DNA of 21,205 nucleotides from the NCBI GenBank assembly GCA_015222555.1, contig JADFVM010000040.1:1-21205 (forward strand), read 5' to 3'. The stretch comes from Pseudomonadota bacterium. GTDB lineage: Bacteria; Desulfobacterota; JADFVX01. Shown here one piece after another: positions 1-6,162 of the stretch. Below the pieces are notes generated by a model. That model saw only the letters and a list, made by a program, of their open reading frames with translations. It was not told the origin of the DNA and did no database searches. The translations under genes and the position numbers were made by a program. How positions within the stretch are numbered: position 1 is the first letter of the stretch; each line of letters opens with the position of its first letter.

Positions 1-425
1 ACGAGATCGAGCATTTCAATGCACTTCTCCCGCGCCTCTTTTCTATTCATCCCCTGATGAAGGTGAAGCGCTTCGCCTATCTGGTTGCCGATGGTGAATA
101 ATGGATTAAGTGAAGTCATCGGTTCCTGAAATATCATTGAGATGTCATTGCCCCTGATCTGTCTCATTTTTTTCTTGTTAAGTGTGAGAAGGTCTTGACC
201 CTTATAACTTATTTCCCCGGCGATAATTTCACCGGGGGGGGTCTGTATGAGCCGCAGGATGGACAGGGAGGTCACGCTTTTGCCGCAGCCCGATTCTCCT
301 ACGAGGGCCAGGGTCTCAGCCTCACGGATTTCAAAACTCACATCATCGACGGCTTTAACTACGCCCCGGGAGGTTTTGAAGATGGTTTTAAGGCCGCGAA
401 CCTGCAGAAGAGGCGAATTGATCAT
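1..425 (-). CDS. oppD: Peptide ABC transporter ATP-binding protein, OppD/DppD type (partial, 3' end off the left edge)
   Basis: This is the cytoplasmic ATPase that powers oligopeptide or dipeptide import through the OppB/OppC channel. Only the first 141 codons lie in the window; the frame runs open to position 1. The start is the ATG at 425-423, which overlaps the oppC stop in an ATGA junction. Visible motifs are a Walker A loop GESGCGKS at residues 43-50 and a Q-loop with Gln100 in IFQEPMTSLNP, the form typical of the OppD/DppD/NikD group. Signature, Walker B and H-loop motifs would lie beyond the edge. A partner OppF may follow outside the window. The family call is secure; the transported substrate is not determined. 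Confidence 0.93.
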   Translation of the reverse strand, partial: MINSPLLQVRGLKTIFKTSRGVVKAVDDVSFEIREAETLALVGESGCGKSVTSLSILRLIQTPPGEIIAGEISYKGQDLLTLNKKKMRQIRGNDISMIFQEPMTSLNPLFTIGNQIGEALHLHQGMNRKEAREKCIEMLDL

Positions 426-1453
426 TCAACGCCTCCACTGTCTCTGGGCGACATGATGTCTCTCATATAATCGCCGAGAAAATTGTAGGACATGATGGTG
501 AGAAAAATAAAGATGCCGGGTATAAGTATCCACGGATAGTTGATGAGGTTTTGTACGTTTTGCGATGATGCGAGAAGGTTTCCCCACGAGGCGTCCGGTT
601 CCTGAATGCCAAGGCCCAGTAATGAGAGGGCGCTCTCACCCAGTATGAAGCCGGGGATGCTCAGCGTTGCCGAAATGATCGTATAGTTGAAGGTCGAGGG
701 GATGACATGTTTAAAAAGAATGCGTCTGTGGCTGGCGCCCAGGGCTTTTGCCGCCATCACATAATCTCTCTCTCTTTCAGAGATGACCATGCCCCTGATT
801 ACCCTGGCAAAACCGGCCCATCCGATGAAACTCATAATGACGACGATGAGAAGAAATGTCATGGCAGAGGAGACATTGGAGGGGATGACCACAGCCAGTG
901 CGAGTAAAAGGAAAAATGATGGAACAGACATGAAAACTTCGGCAAGACGCATAATGATATTGTCTGCCAGGCCGCCAAAGTAGCCCGAAATACTTCCGAT
1001 GATCAACCCGAGGCTGTAGCTGATCAAAACGCCAAGTATGCCGACGGTGAGGCTCACCCGGCCACCGTGGATGGTTCTCGAGAAGAGGTCTCGACCAAGG
1101 GTGTCGCTGCCAAATATGAAGAGCCTTTCCTCTTTTTCTGAAAGGCCGAAGAGCCTGCCTTCGTCTGTAATGATGTCGATATAGACTTTTCTGTTTTTGT
1201 CTTCTTCGTAGCGCCTCTTATAAACATCGGCCATCTTGACGGGGTGGACATAGAAAAACCCCTTACCCCATTCACTTAAAGGACTGATATGAATATTGGC
1301 AGGCGGGGCGTTGGGATATTTACGGCTTTGTTCCTTAAAATCATAGGGCGAAACAAAGGGTGCGAAAAGGGCAGATAGGTATAAAAGAAGCAGAATAAGG
1401 AGGCTGATCCCGGCAGGCCAGGTTATATTTCGGATGAATCTTTTAAATAGCAT
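422..1453 (-). CDS. oppC: Peptide ABC transporter permease, OppC/DppC type
   Basis: This inner-membrane permease forms the peptide channel together with OppB. It has 343 residues. An N-terminal membrane segment lies at about residues 13-35. A soluble stretch of about 80 residues follows, longer than in most DppC proteins, then the family hallmark FGSDTLGRDLFSR and five further hydrophobic segments. The cytoplasmic EAA loop that contacts the ATPase is visible as AAKALGASHRRILFKHVIP. The start ATG at 1453-1451 has no clear Shine-Dalgarno sequence. It lies just downstream, in the direction of transcription, of the hairpin repeat that separates oppB from oppC. The stop overlaps oppD by 4 bases. 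Function is inferred from family membership; the substrate could be peptides or another small solute such as nickel. Confidence 0.94.
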   Translation of the reverse strand: MLFKRFIRNITWPAGISLLILLLLYLSALFAPFVSPYDFKEQSRKYPNAPPANIHISPLSEWGKGFFYVHPVKMADVYKRRYEEDKNRKVYIDIITDEGRLFGLSEKEERLFIFGSDTLGRDLFSRTIHGGRVSLTVGILGVLISYSLGLIIGSISGYFGGLADNIIMRLAEVFMSVPSFFLLLALAVVIPSNVSSAMTFLLIVVIMSFIGWAGFARVIRGMVISERERDYVMAAKALGASHRRILFKHVIPSTFNYTIISATLSIPGFILGESALSLLGLGIQEPDASWGNLLASSQNVQNLINYPWILIPGIFIFLTIMSYNFLGDYMRDIMSPRDSGGVE

Positions 1454-1530
1454 GATGTCTGGTTTTTTATTTAATCGTAAAAATCAGTCTTTTGGGTGTG
1501 GCTAGAGCCAGCAGGCTTTGCCATGAAAAC

Positions 1531-1755
1531 CTTACTTTTCTTTGGCGGCCAAAGCAAAGTAAGCAAAAGAAAGGCCGCCCAGCCCGGATAAACCGGATAA
1601 GTGCCTTCACGAAATAATATTCTGCAAAAAAAACAGAAGATTATTTCTAAGTTACTAAAACTTGGCCTGCGGCTTCCCTCACTCAGACAGTTATCTGCGG
1701 CAGGTCAAAAAACTCGCTTCGCTCAAACAATTTGACCTTTTATCCCGCAGATAAC
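1531..1755. repeat. Intergenic hairpin repeat element between oppB and oppC
   Basis: The 368-base gap at 1454-1821 holds no credible gene but is full of inverted repeats. (a) Arms 1531-1545 and 1549-1563 are 15 bases each with one mismatch and a CGG loop. (b) Arms 1611-1624 and 1634-1647 are 14 bases each with one mismatch around an A-rich loop. (c) Arms 1690-1700 plus 1702-1709 pair with 1731-1738 plus 1745-1755, about 19 paired bases, enclosing CTCGCTTCGCTC. There is also a direct repeat CCGGATAA at 1584-1591 and 1593-1600. A TTACTT-containing sequence occurs near both ends (1532-1537, and inverted within 1782-1789), so the whole element may run from about 1525 to 1800. It resembles the dispersed noncoding repeats with TTACTTT...TTTGGCC stems seen in many proteobacterial genomes; that likeness is from memory. 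It would be transcribed within the opp mRNA. Confidence 0.7.
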
Positions 1756-1821
1756 AGCTTCGCTCGGCTGCGTTTTAACGGGAAGTAAAGTCACGCCCTC
1801 CAGGCTCGGATTCTTTATCCT

Positions 1822-2787
1822 TTACTCCATTTTTATCCGCGGATCCACAAGAGTCAGCGCAATATCTGCCAGGAGGTTGCCCACAATAAGTAAAATGGCG
1901 CCAATAAGTAATGAGCCCATAATGAGGTAGATGTCCTGAGACAGCACCGCCTGAAGCATCATCGATCCCAGCCCCTGCAGGTTCAGGACGGCTTCTACCA
2001 GGGCGGCGCCGCCAATCAAGGCGCCAAGTTCATAGCCTGCCAGGGTGATAAAGGGGTTTATGGCATTTCGTAAAACGTGTTTAAAAATGATGACCACTTC
2101 ACTCAGTCCTTTGGCTCTGGCTGTTCTCGCGTAGTCCGAGTTTTTGATCTCCAGAATATTGCCACGCATGAGACGCATAAGGCCTGCCATGCCCGATGTG
2201 CCAAGGACGATAAGGGGAAGAATGAGGTGGCGCGCCCTGTCCATGATCTTTTCCCACGCCGTGAGCGTATCATAGTCATATGAAAATGTTCCTCCCACGG
2301 GAAACCAGCCTGTTTTCAAGGCAAAGTAAAGAAACAAAAAGGCGAGAAAGAAGTTTGGAATGGCCATACCAAAGAAGGCGAGAAAGGATAAGATTCGGTC
2401 AAGAATGCTGTTCTGCCAGTAGGCGACGGCAATGCCGATGGGGATGGCCAGAGACCAGGCAAAGAGGATGCTCGCCGCTGAAAGGATGATGGTGTTCAGC
2501 GCCCGGCTTCCGATGAGGTCAATGACACCCACCCGATAGGCGATGGATTCGCCCAGGTTGAGGTGCAGTACCTGCCAGAGCCACTTGAAATACTGAATAT
2601 AAACGGGTTGATCGAGGCCAAATTCGCTGGCCAGCCGGCTGATTGTTTCCTTTGATATCTGGGGGTTCATCTTAAGCGTGGAGAGATAATCTCCAGGCGC
2701 CATTGATATGATAATGAAGGATAAAAAGGTGATCCCCAGAAGAAGGGGAATCATATGGATGAGTCGCTTGAGGATGTAGCGCCCCAT
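1822..2787 (-). CDS. oppB: Peptide ABC transporter permease, OppB/DppB type
   Basis: This is the second inner-membrane channel subunit of the peptide importer. The protein has 321 residues, normal for the family. It opens with the characteristic MGRYILKRLIHMIPLLLGIT segment, followed by a periplasmic stretch with the typical LGLDQP-like form FGLDQPVYIQYFKWL. About six membrane segments are present, with an EAA loop visible as ARTARAKGLSEVVIIFKHVL. The ATG at 2787-2785 is 6 bases after the oppA stop, and an AAGGA within the last oppA codons can serve as ribosome binding site. The next gene, oppC, is 368 bases downstream beyond a hairpin repeat, an unusually large gap inside an opp operon. Confidence 0.95.
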   Translation of the reverse strand: MGRYILKRLIHMIPLLLGITFLSFIIISMAPGDYLSTLKMNPQISKETISRLASEFGLDQPVYIQYFKWLWQVLHLNLGESIAYRVGVIDLIGSRALNTIILSAASILFAWSLAIPIGIAVAYWQNSILDRILSFLAFFGMAIPNFFLAFLFLYFALKTGWFPVGGTFSYDYDTLTAWEKIMDRARHLILPLIVLGTSGMAGLMRLMRGNILEIKNSDYARTARAKGLSEVVIIFKHVLRNAINPFITLAGYELGALIGGAALVEAVLNLQGLGSMMLQAVLSQDIYLIMGSLLIGAILLIVGNLLADIALTLVDPRIKME

Positions 2788-2793
2788 TATCTA

Positions 2794-4506
2794 TTATTCC
2801 TTGATCTTTATCATTTCCGGTCTGAATAGTCCGAAAACGTGAGGTTCGTAATTCTCAATCCTGTTTTTATAGGCCACATAATCATCCTGACGAGCTGTCA
2901 GGATCATGGGCAGTTCTTCATGATATATTTCCTGAATGCGGTGATAGATTTTAATCCGTTTTTCAAGGTTCATCTCAGAGGCCCCTTCTTCAACGAGTCT
3001 GTCAAGTTTGGCCTCCCACTCTGTTGCCGGCTTTTCCTGTCTGGGATTCCAGAAGTGAAGGTTTCCACTGGAACGATGTACGTTGGCGCCGTTATGCGGT
3101 TCATGACCTCCCGTCAAAGCAATCATGATGGCGTCCCACTGGAAGTTGCTCATAAGTTTTTCAACGAGGGAGTTAAACTCCAGGGGACGGTAGTTGACTT
3201 TCATCCCCAGCTTTTCCCAGTCTTCCTTGAGAACGGAACATATCTGTTCTCTAAGACGGTTCCCAGCATTCGTATTGAGGTCAAACTCTATTTTATTTCC
3301 CTCTCCATCACGCAGTACGTCGTCCCGGTCTTTTTTGTAGCCACCCTCTTTCAGAAGCGCTTCCGCCTTCTTAAGGTCATAGGCATAATCTGTAAGGTTT
3401 GGATTGTGAAAGGTCTTATTCTCTTCCGATATCTCGGCCACTGCAGGTTTTCCTAGACCGAACATGGTGTTGGAAATGATAGATTCCTTGTCTATGGCAT
3501 GGGCGATGGCCTGCAGGAAAAATTTGTCTGTAAACCATTTCAGCTTGGGATCAGTTATTTCGTCTTTGATAAAGTATTTCGGGTTCCTGTTAAAGGTAAC
3601 AAAGGATGAGCCCGTACTAAGGCCGACCCTTTTTACATTTATGTCCAGTTTTTTTGAATCGTTTTTTAAGGTTTCAACCTCTTCCGGCCTGGGTGAGTGG
3701 ATGTCCGTTTGTCCCGCCGTAAACTTGATATACATTGTGTTCTGATCTGGAACGATGAGAATCGTCCTTTCCTCCAGATAGGGTAAACGCTTTCCCGCAT
3801 CATCCTTCATCCAGTAAAAGGGATTTCTCATATACTTTACATACTGAGCCGGTACATACTTAGTCATAATAAACGGCCCTGTACCTACGATCTCTTTCGG
3901 CGCTGTGTCGATGCCCCAGCTGTCGGCAAACTTTCCATCCTCTAAGGCCTTGCCAAGGGCATGCTCCGGGATAATAGCAACGCCTATGACACTCAGAAAA
4001 GGTGCAAAGGGCTTGGGCAGGATAAACTTGACTGTCAGGTCGTCGAGCTTTTCAAGTTTAAAGGGTTTGCCATCAATGGAGACGATATCCTTAAGACTGT
4101 TGGGAACCTTGGGATCATAGATGGCTTTAAATGTAAAGAGCACATCAGCACTGCTAAATTTTTTACCATCACTCCACCTGACGCCTTCCCTCAAATGAAA
4201 TGTCCACTCCTTGCCATCGTCACTTACTTCCCAGGATTTTGCAAGCATGGGCTCATGTTCGAGCGTCTTCGGGTTCAGCCTGATGAGGCCTTCAAAAAGA
4301 TAGTTCAGAACAGCTGTGGAACTTGTTTCATTGCTCATAATGAGATTAAAGGTCTTTGGATCGGAGAGAGAAGCGGTGACAATCTCCTGCTTTGCCTTTT
4401 TGGCTTCTGTTGACTTCTCTCCCTCCTTAGAGGAGCATGCGGTAAAAATGAGAGTGGAGAACAGGATGGAAAGGCAGGAAATATATAATCGGGGCAGGTT
4501 AAACAT
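2794..4506 (-). CDS. oppA: Peptide ABC transporter substrate-binding lipoprotein, OppA/DppA type (SBP_bac_5)
   Basis: This extracytoplasmic binding protein captures the peptide or related ligand and delivers it to OppBC. The 570-residue product starts with a lipoprotein signal peptide whose lipobox IFTAC places the modified cysteine at residue 24, so it should be lipidated by Lgt (a copy is at 12256-13095) and stay membrane-anchored. The mature part shows SBP_bac_5 features: SDPKTFNLIMSNE near the N-terminus, the YLFEGLIRLNP motif, and WTFHLREGVRWSDGKKFSSADVLFTF, the last quoted as two adjacent family blocks. The C-terminal lobe ends in the usual YHRIQEIYHEELPMI segment. The ATG at 4506-4504 shares one base with the stop of the upstream gene (TAATG), so translation is probably coupled. 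Ligand specificity cannot be read from the sequence. Confidence 0.94.
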   Translation of the reverse strand: MFNLPRLYISCLSILFSTLIFTACSSKEGEKSTEAKKAKQEIVTASLSDPKTFNLIMSNETSSTAVLNYLFEGLIRLNPKTLEHEPMLAKSWEVSDDGKEWTFHLREGVRWSDGKKFSSADVLFTFKAIYDPKVPNSLKDIVSIDGKPFKLEKLDDLTVKFILPKPFAPFLSVIGVAIIPEHALGKALEDGKFADSWGIDTAPKEIVGTGPFIMTKYVPAQYVKYMRNPFYWMKDDAGKRLPYLEERTILIVPDQNTMYIKFTAGQTDIHSPRPEEVETLKNDSKKLDINVKRVGLSTGSSFVTFNRNPKYFIKDEITDPKLKWFTDKFFLQAIAHAIDKESIISNTMFGLGKPAVAEISEENKTFHNPNLTDYAYDLKKAEALLKEGGYKKDRDDVLRDGEGNKIEFDLNTNAGNRLREQICSVLKEDWEKLGMKVNYRPLEFNSLVEKLMSNFQWDAIMIALTGGHEPHNGANVHRSSGNLHFWNPRQEKPATEWEAKLDRLVEEGASEMNLEKRIKIYHRIQEIYHEELPMILTARQDDYVAYKNRIENYEPHVFGLFRPEMIKIKE

Positions 4507-5225
4507 TACTGTTTTTTTAGAAAATTAAGTTCTTTAGAGTATTCGTCTTTTGTAATCATCTCTTTTTTGATGAGAACCCTTATAAGGGCCAACAGTTCCG
4601 GACTCTTTTTAGTCACAACTTCGGGATCATTTTGGGGGGAAGATTTTACTGCAAGTGTTTTTTTCTTCTCCTCTTCCTGTTCCTGTTCCTTTAATGGAAC
4701 CTCATGGATTATCTCAAACTTTTCTTCCCCGCTTTTCTGTTCCAGTTCCTTAAGCGGTTCAATGCGAACCCAGCCTTTTTCTTCATAATATTTATAAATG
4801 GCGCTGTCGATCTGGGATTTAGTGGAAATGACAGGGACTATTTTATATCCCGTTGAAAAGGACAGCTCATCAAGCGCCGCAAAGTCAGTCGGGTCAGACA
4901 TAGCAACGTAGAGCTGTTTCTTTCCTCCTGCTTCCCTGATCTCAATTGGAATAACGTTATGCTTTTTTGCAACATCCTTTGTGATGAGAGTAAAAACCGG
5001 CTGAGTGAAAACGATTCTGGAAAGATCAGAAGCCGGATATTTTAACTGGCTACTCAAGAACTTGAGAAGTGTCAGTTCACTGATGTGGCCCATGGCGACC
5101 AAATTTGCACCGAGCCTGCCACCCCATGATTGCTGCCTTGAAATTGCACCTTTCAGCTGGATCTCATCTATGAGACCCTTTTCAATGAGCATTTCTCCAA
5201 GTCTTTTTTTATCCCCTGACGACAT
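4506..5225 (-). CDS. Stand-alone MshEN (GspE_N) domain protein, predicted c-di-GMP binder
   Basis: The first 60 residues carry two copies of the 24-residue MshEN motif, R8-Q31 and R37-Q60. Each begins RLG, has Leu or Val and Gly at the expected positions, and ends in Gln; they are separated by exactly five residues (QSWGG). In MshE and related type II secretion or pilus ATPases this arrangement binds cyclic di-GMP. Residues 61-150 complete the GspE_N fold. A charged Glu/Lys linker (about 155-205) leads to a short helical C-terminus (about 208-239). No ATPase domain, Walker motif or membrane segment is present, so this is a 239-residue sensor-like protein. It is the first gene of the opp operon, with a good GGGAG ribosome binding site and a promoter at 5276-5304. 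The fold is well supported; binding and any control of the transporter are inference. Confidence 0.82.
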   Translation of the reverse strand: MSSGDKKRLGEMLIEKGLIDEIQLKGAISRQQSWGGRLGANLVAMGHISELTLLKFLSSQLKYPASDLSRIVFTQPVFTLITKDVAKKHNVIPIEIREAGGKKQLYVAMSDPTDFAALDELSFSTGYKIVPVISTKSQIDSAIYKYYEEKGWVRIEPLKELEQKSGEEKFEIIHEVPLKEQEQEEEKKKTLAVKSSPQNDPEVVTKKSPELLALIRVLIKKEMITKDEYSKELNFLKKQ

Positions 5226-5232
5226 TGTAATC

Positions 5233-5256
5233 TCCCTTCTACCCTTCTACCCTTCT
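5233..5256 (-). repeat. Three tandem 8-base Shine-Dalgarno-like units in the leader of the MshEN gene
   Basis: On the minus strand the leader contains AGAAGGGT, AGAAGGGT and AGAAGGGA in direct tandem (units 5249-5256, 5241-5248, 5233-5240). The copy nearest the gene supplies GGGAG six bases before the ATG at 5225-5223. The other two are additional purine-rich anti-SD-like sites farther upstream. Confidence 0.8.
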
Positions 5257-5275
5257 TATGACTCGTAAAACTGCT

Positions 5276-5304
5276 ACAATATAATTAATAAAGATCAATG
5301 TCAA
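5276..5304 (-). promoter_or_regulatory. Predicted sigma70-type promoter for the MshEN-opp operon
   Basis: On the minus strand a perfect TTGACA (5304-5299) is followed by a 17-base spacer and TATTGT (5281-5276), four of six matches to the -10 consensus. Transcription would start near 5269, giving a leader of about 45 bases that includes the tandem Shine-Dalgarno-like units. Confidence 0.6.
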
Positions 5305-5354
5305 TAATGGATATAGTATAATCACTTTAACTCTTTACCTAAGCCTTATTTGGC

Positions 5355-5382
5355 TTGACACATTTGTCCACTTTAGTTTAAT
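5355..5382 (+). promoter_or_regulatory. Predicted sigma70-type promoter for the rnf operon
   Basis: A perfect TTGACA at 5355-5360 is followed by a 16-base spacer and TTTAAT at 5377-5382 (five of six matches). It faces the rnfA start at 5426 and would give a leader of roughly 35 bases. It lies about 50 bases from the opposing opp promoter, so the two operons share one divergent control region. Confidence 0.6.
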
Positions 5383-5425
5383 GTTCCAGATTTAAAGTTG
5401 AAGAATATAAAAGGGGCTTTTCACA

Positions 5426-6016
5426 TTGGGCGATGTCGTAACTCAGCTTAGTCTGCTCCTCGTGAGCGCAGTATTTGTAAATAACTTTGTGCTTGCGAGA
5501 TTTCTGGGCGTCTGCCCCTTTCTTGGCGTTTCTAAAAAAGTAGAGACTGCCACAGGCATGAGCATGGCCGTTGTTTTTGTTATGACTCTGGCCTCAGTTG
5601 CTACATGGCTCGTTCAAAAATTTATTCTTATTCCCTACGAAATTGAGTATCTTCAGACCATCGCCTTTATCCTGATTATAGCCTCTCTTGTGCAGTTTGT
5701 TGAGATGGTTATCCAGAAGGTGAGCCCCGTCCTTTACCAGTCGCTGGGCATTTTCCTACCTCTAATTACGACAAACTGTGCTGTTTTGGGTGTGGCGATT
5801 ATTAACATTCAGAAGGATTATACTTTCCTGTCAACGACAGTCCACGGATTTGGTGCATCGCTTGGTTTCGCCCTTGCCCTTGTTCTCTTTGCCGGTCTCA
5901 GGGAAAGACTCGATTTGGCTGATATCCCACGGTCTTTTCAGGGCGTGGCCATCACACTCATCACTGCAGGGTTATTGTCCCTGTCATTTATGGGCTTTTC
6001 CGGCCTCGTTAAATGA
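5426..6016 (+). CDS. rnfA: Rnf ion-translocating oxidoreductase subunit A
   Basis: RnfA is a six-helix inner-membrane subunit of the ferredoxin:NAD oxidoreductase. It pairs with RnfE, and in known Rnf/Nqr structures conserved cysteines of the pair hold a membrane-embedded [2Fe-2S] cluster. Here the conserved cysteines are Cys30 in FLGVCPFLG and Cys118 in TTNCAVLG. The length of 196 residues is normal. The start is TTG at 5426: no in-frame ATG lies near it, AGGGG sits 9 bases upstream, and the reading MGDVVTQLSLLLVSAVFVNN matches the family N-terminus. It is the first gene of an rnfABCDGE operon and is separated from rnfB by 146 bases, the only large gap in the operon. Confidence 0.95.
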   Translation: MGDVVTQLSLLLVSAVFVNNFVLARFLGVCPFLGVSKKVETATGMSMAVVFVMTLASVATWLVQKFILIPYEIEYLQTIAFILIIASLVQFVEMVIQKVSPVLYQSLGIFLPLITTNCAVLGVAIINIQKDYTFLSTTVHGFGASLGFALALVLFAGLRERLDLADIPRSFQGVAITLITAGLLSLSFMGFSGLVK

Positions 6017-6106
6017 GAAAAAATCTCTGCATGAAATCCACCTTAATAATGAAGGGACTAATAACGACAGAGGCCTGTCGAAATAATGGCATTTTTTTGT
6101 TACAAA

Positions 6107-6124
6107 GTAAGGCTGGTAAGGCTG
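6107..6124. repeat. Perfect 9-base tandem repeat in the rnfA-rnfB spacer
   Basis: GTAAGGCTG occurs twice head to tail (6107-6115 and 6116-6124), 39 bases before the rnfB start. The rest of the 6017-6162 spacer shows no clear terminator or promoter. The repeat could be an operator or simple slippage; nothing in the sequence decides this. Confidence 0.6.
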
Positions 6125-6162
6125 CAAATGATTCAAAGATATTCTGGAGAGAAGGTAAGTAG

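Noticed and set aside
1454..1821. Reading the oppB-oppC gap as a broken gene or CRISPR-like array
   Set aside because: The repeats are inverted and of different sequence, not regularly spaced direct repeats, and no coding remnant matches a family. A noncoding repeat element fits better.
2839..3456. 205-codon open frame antisense to oppA
   Set aside because: It lies fully opposite a well-supported gene, its translation resembles no family, and no promoter or ribosome binding site stands out. It is a by-product of oppA codon usage.
3961..4413. 150-codon open frame antisense to oppA
   Set aside because: Same reasoning: no recognisable domain, and the sense gene accounts for the sequence.
4506..5225. 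Interpreting the MshEN protein as a truncated secretion ATPase
   Set aside because: The C-terminal part is an intact charged linker and helix ending in a TAATG coupling to oppA, with no remnant of Walker motifs nearby, so it looks like a genuine stand-alone protein.
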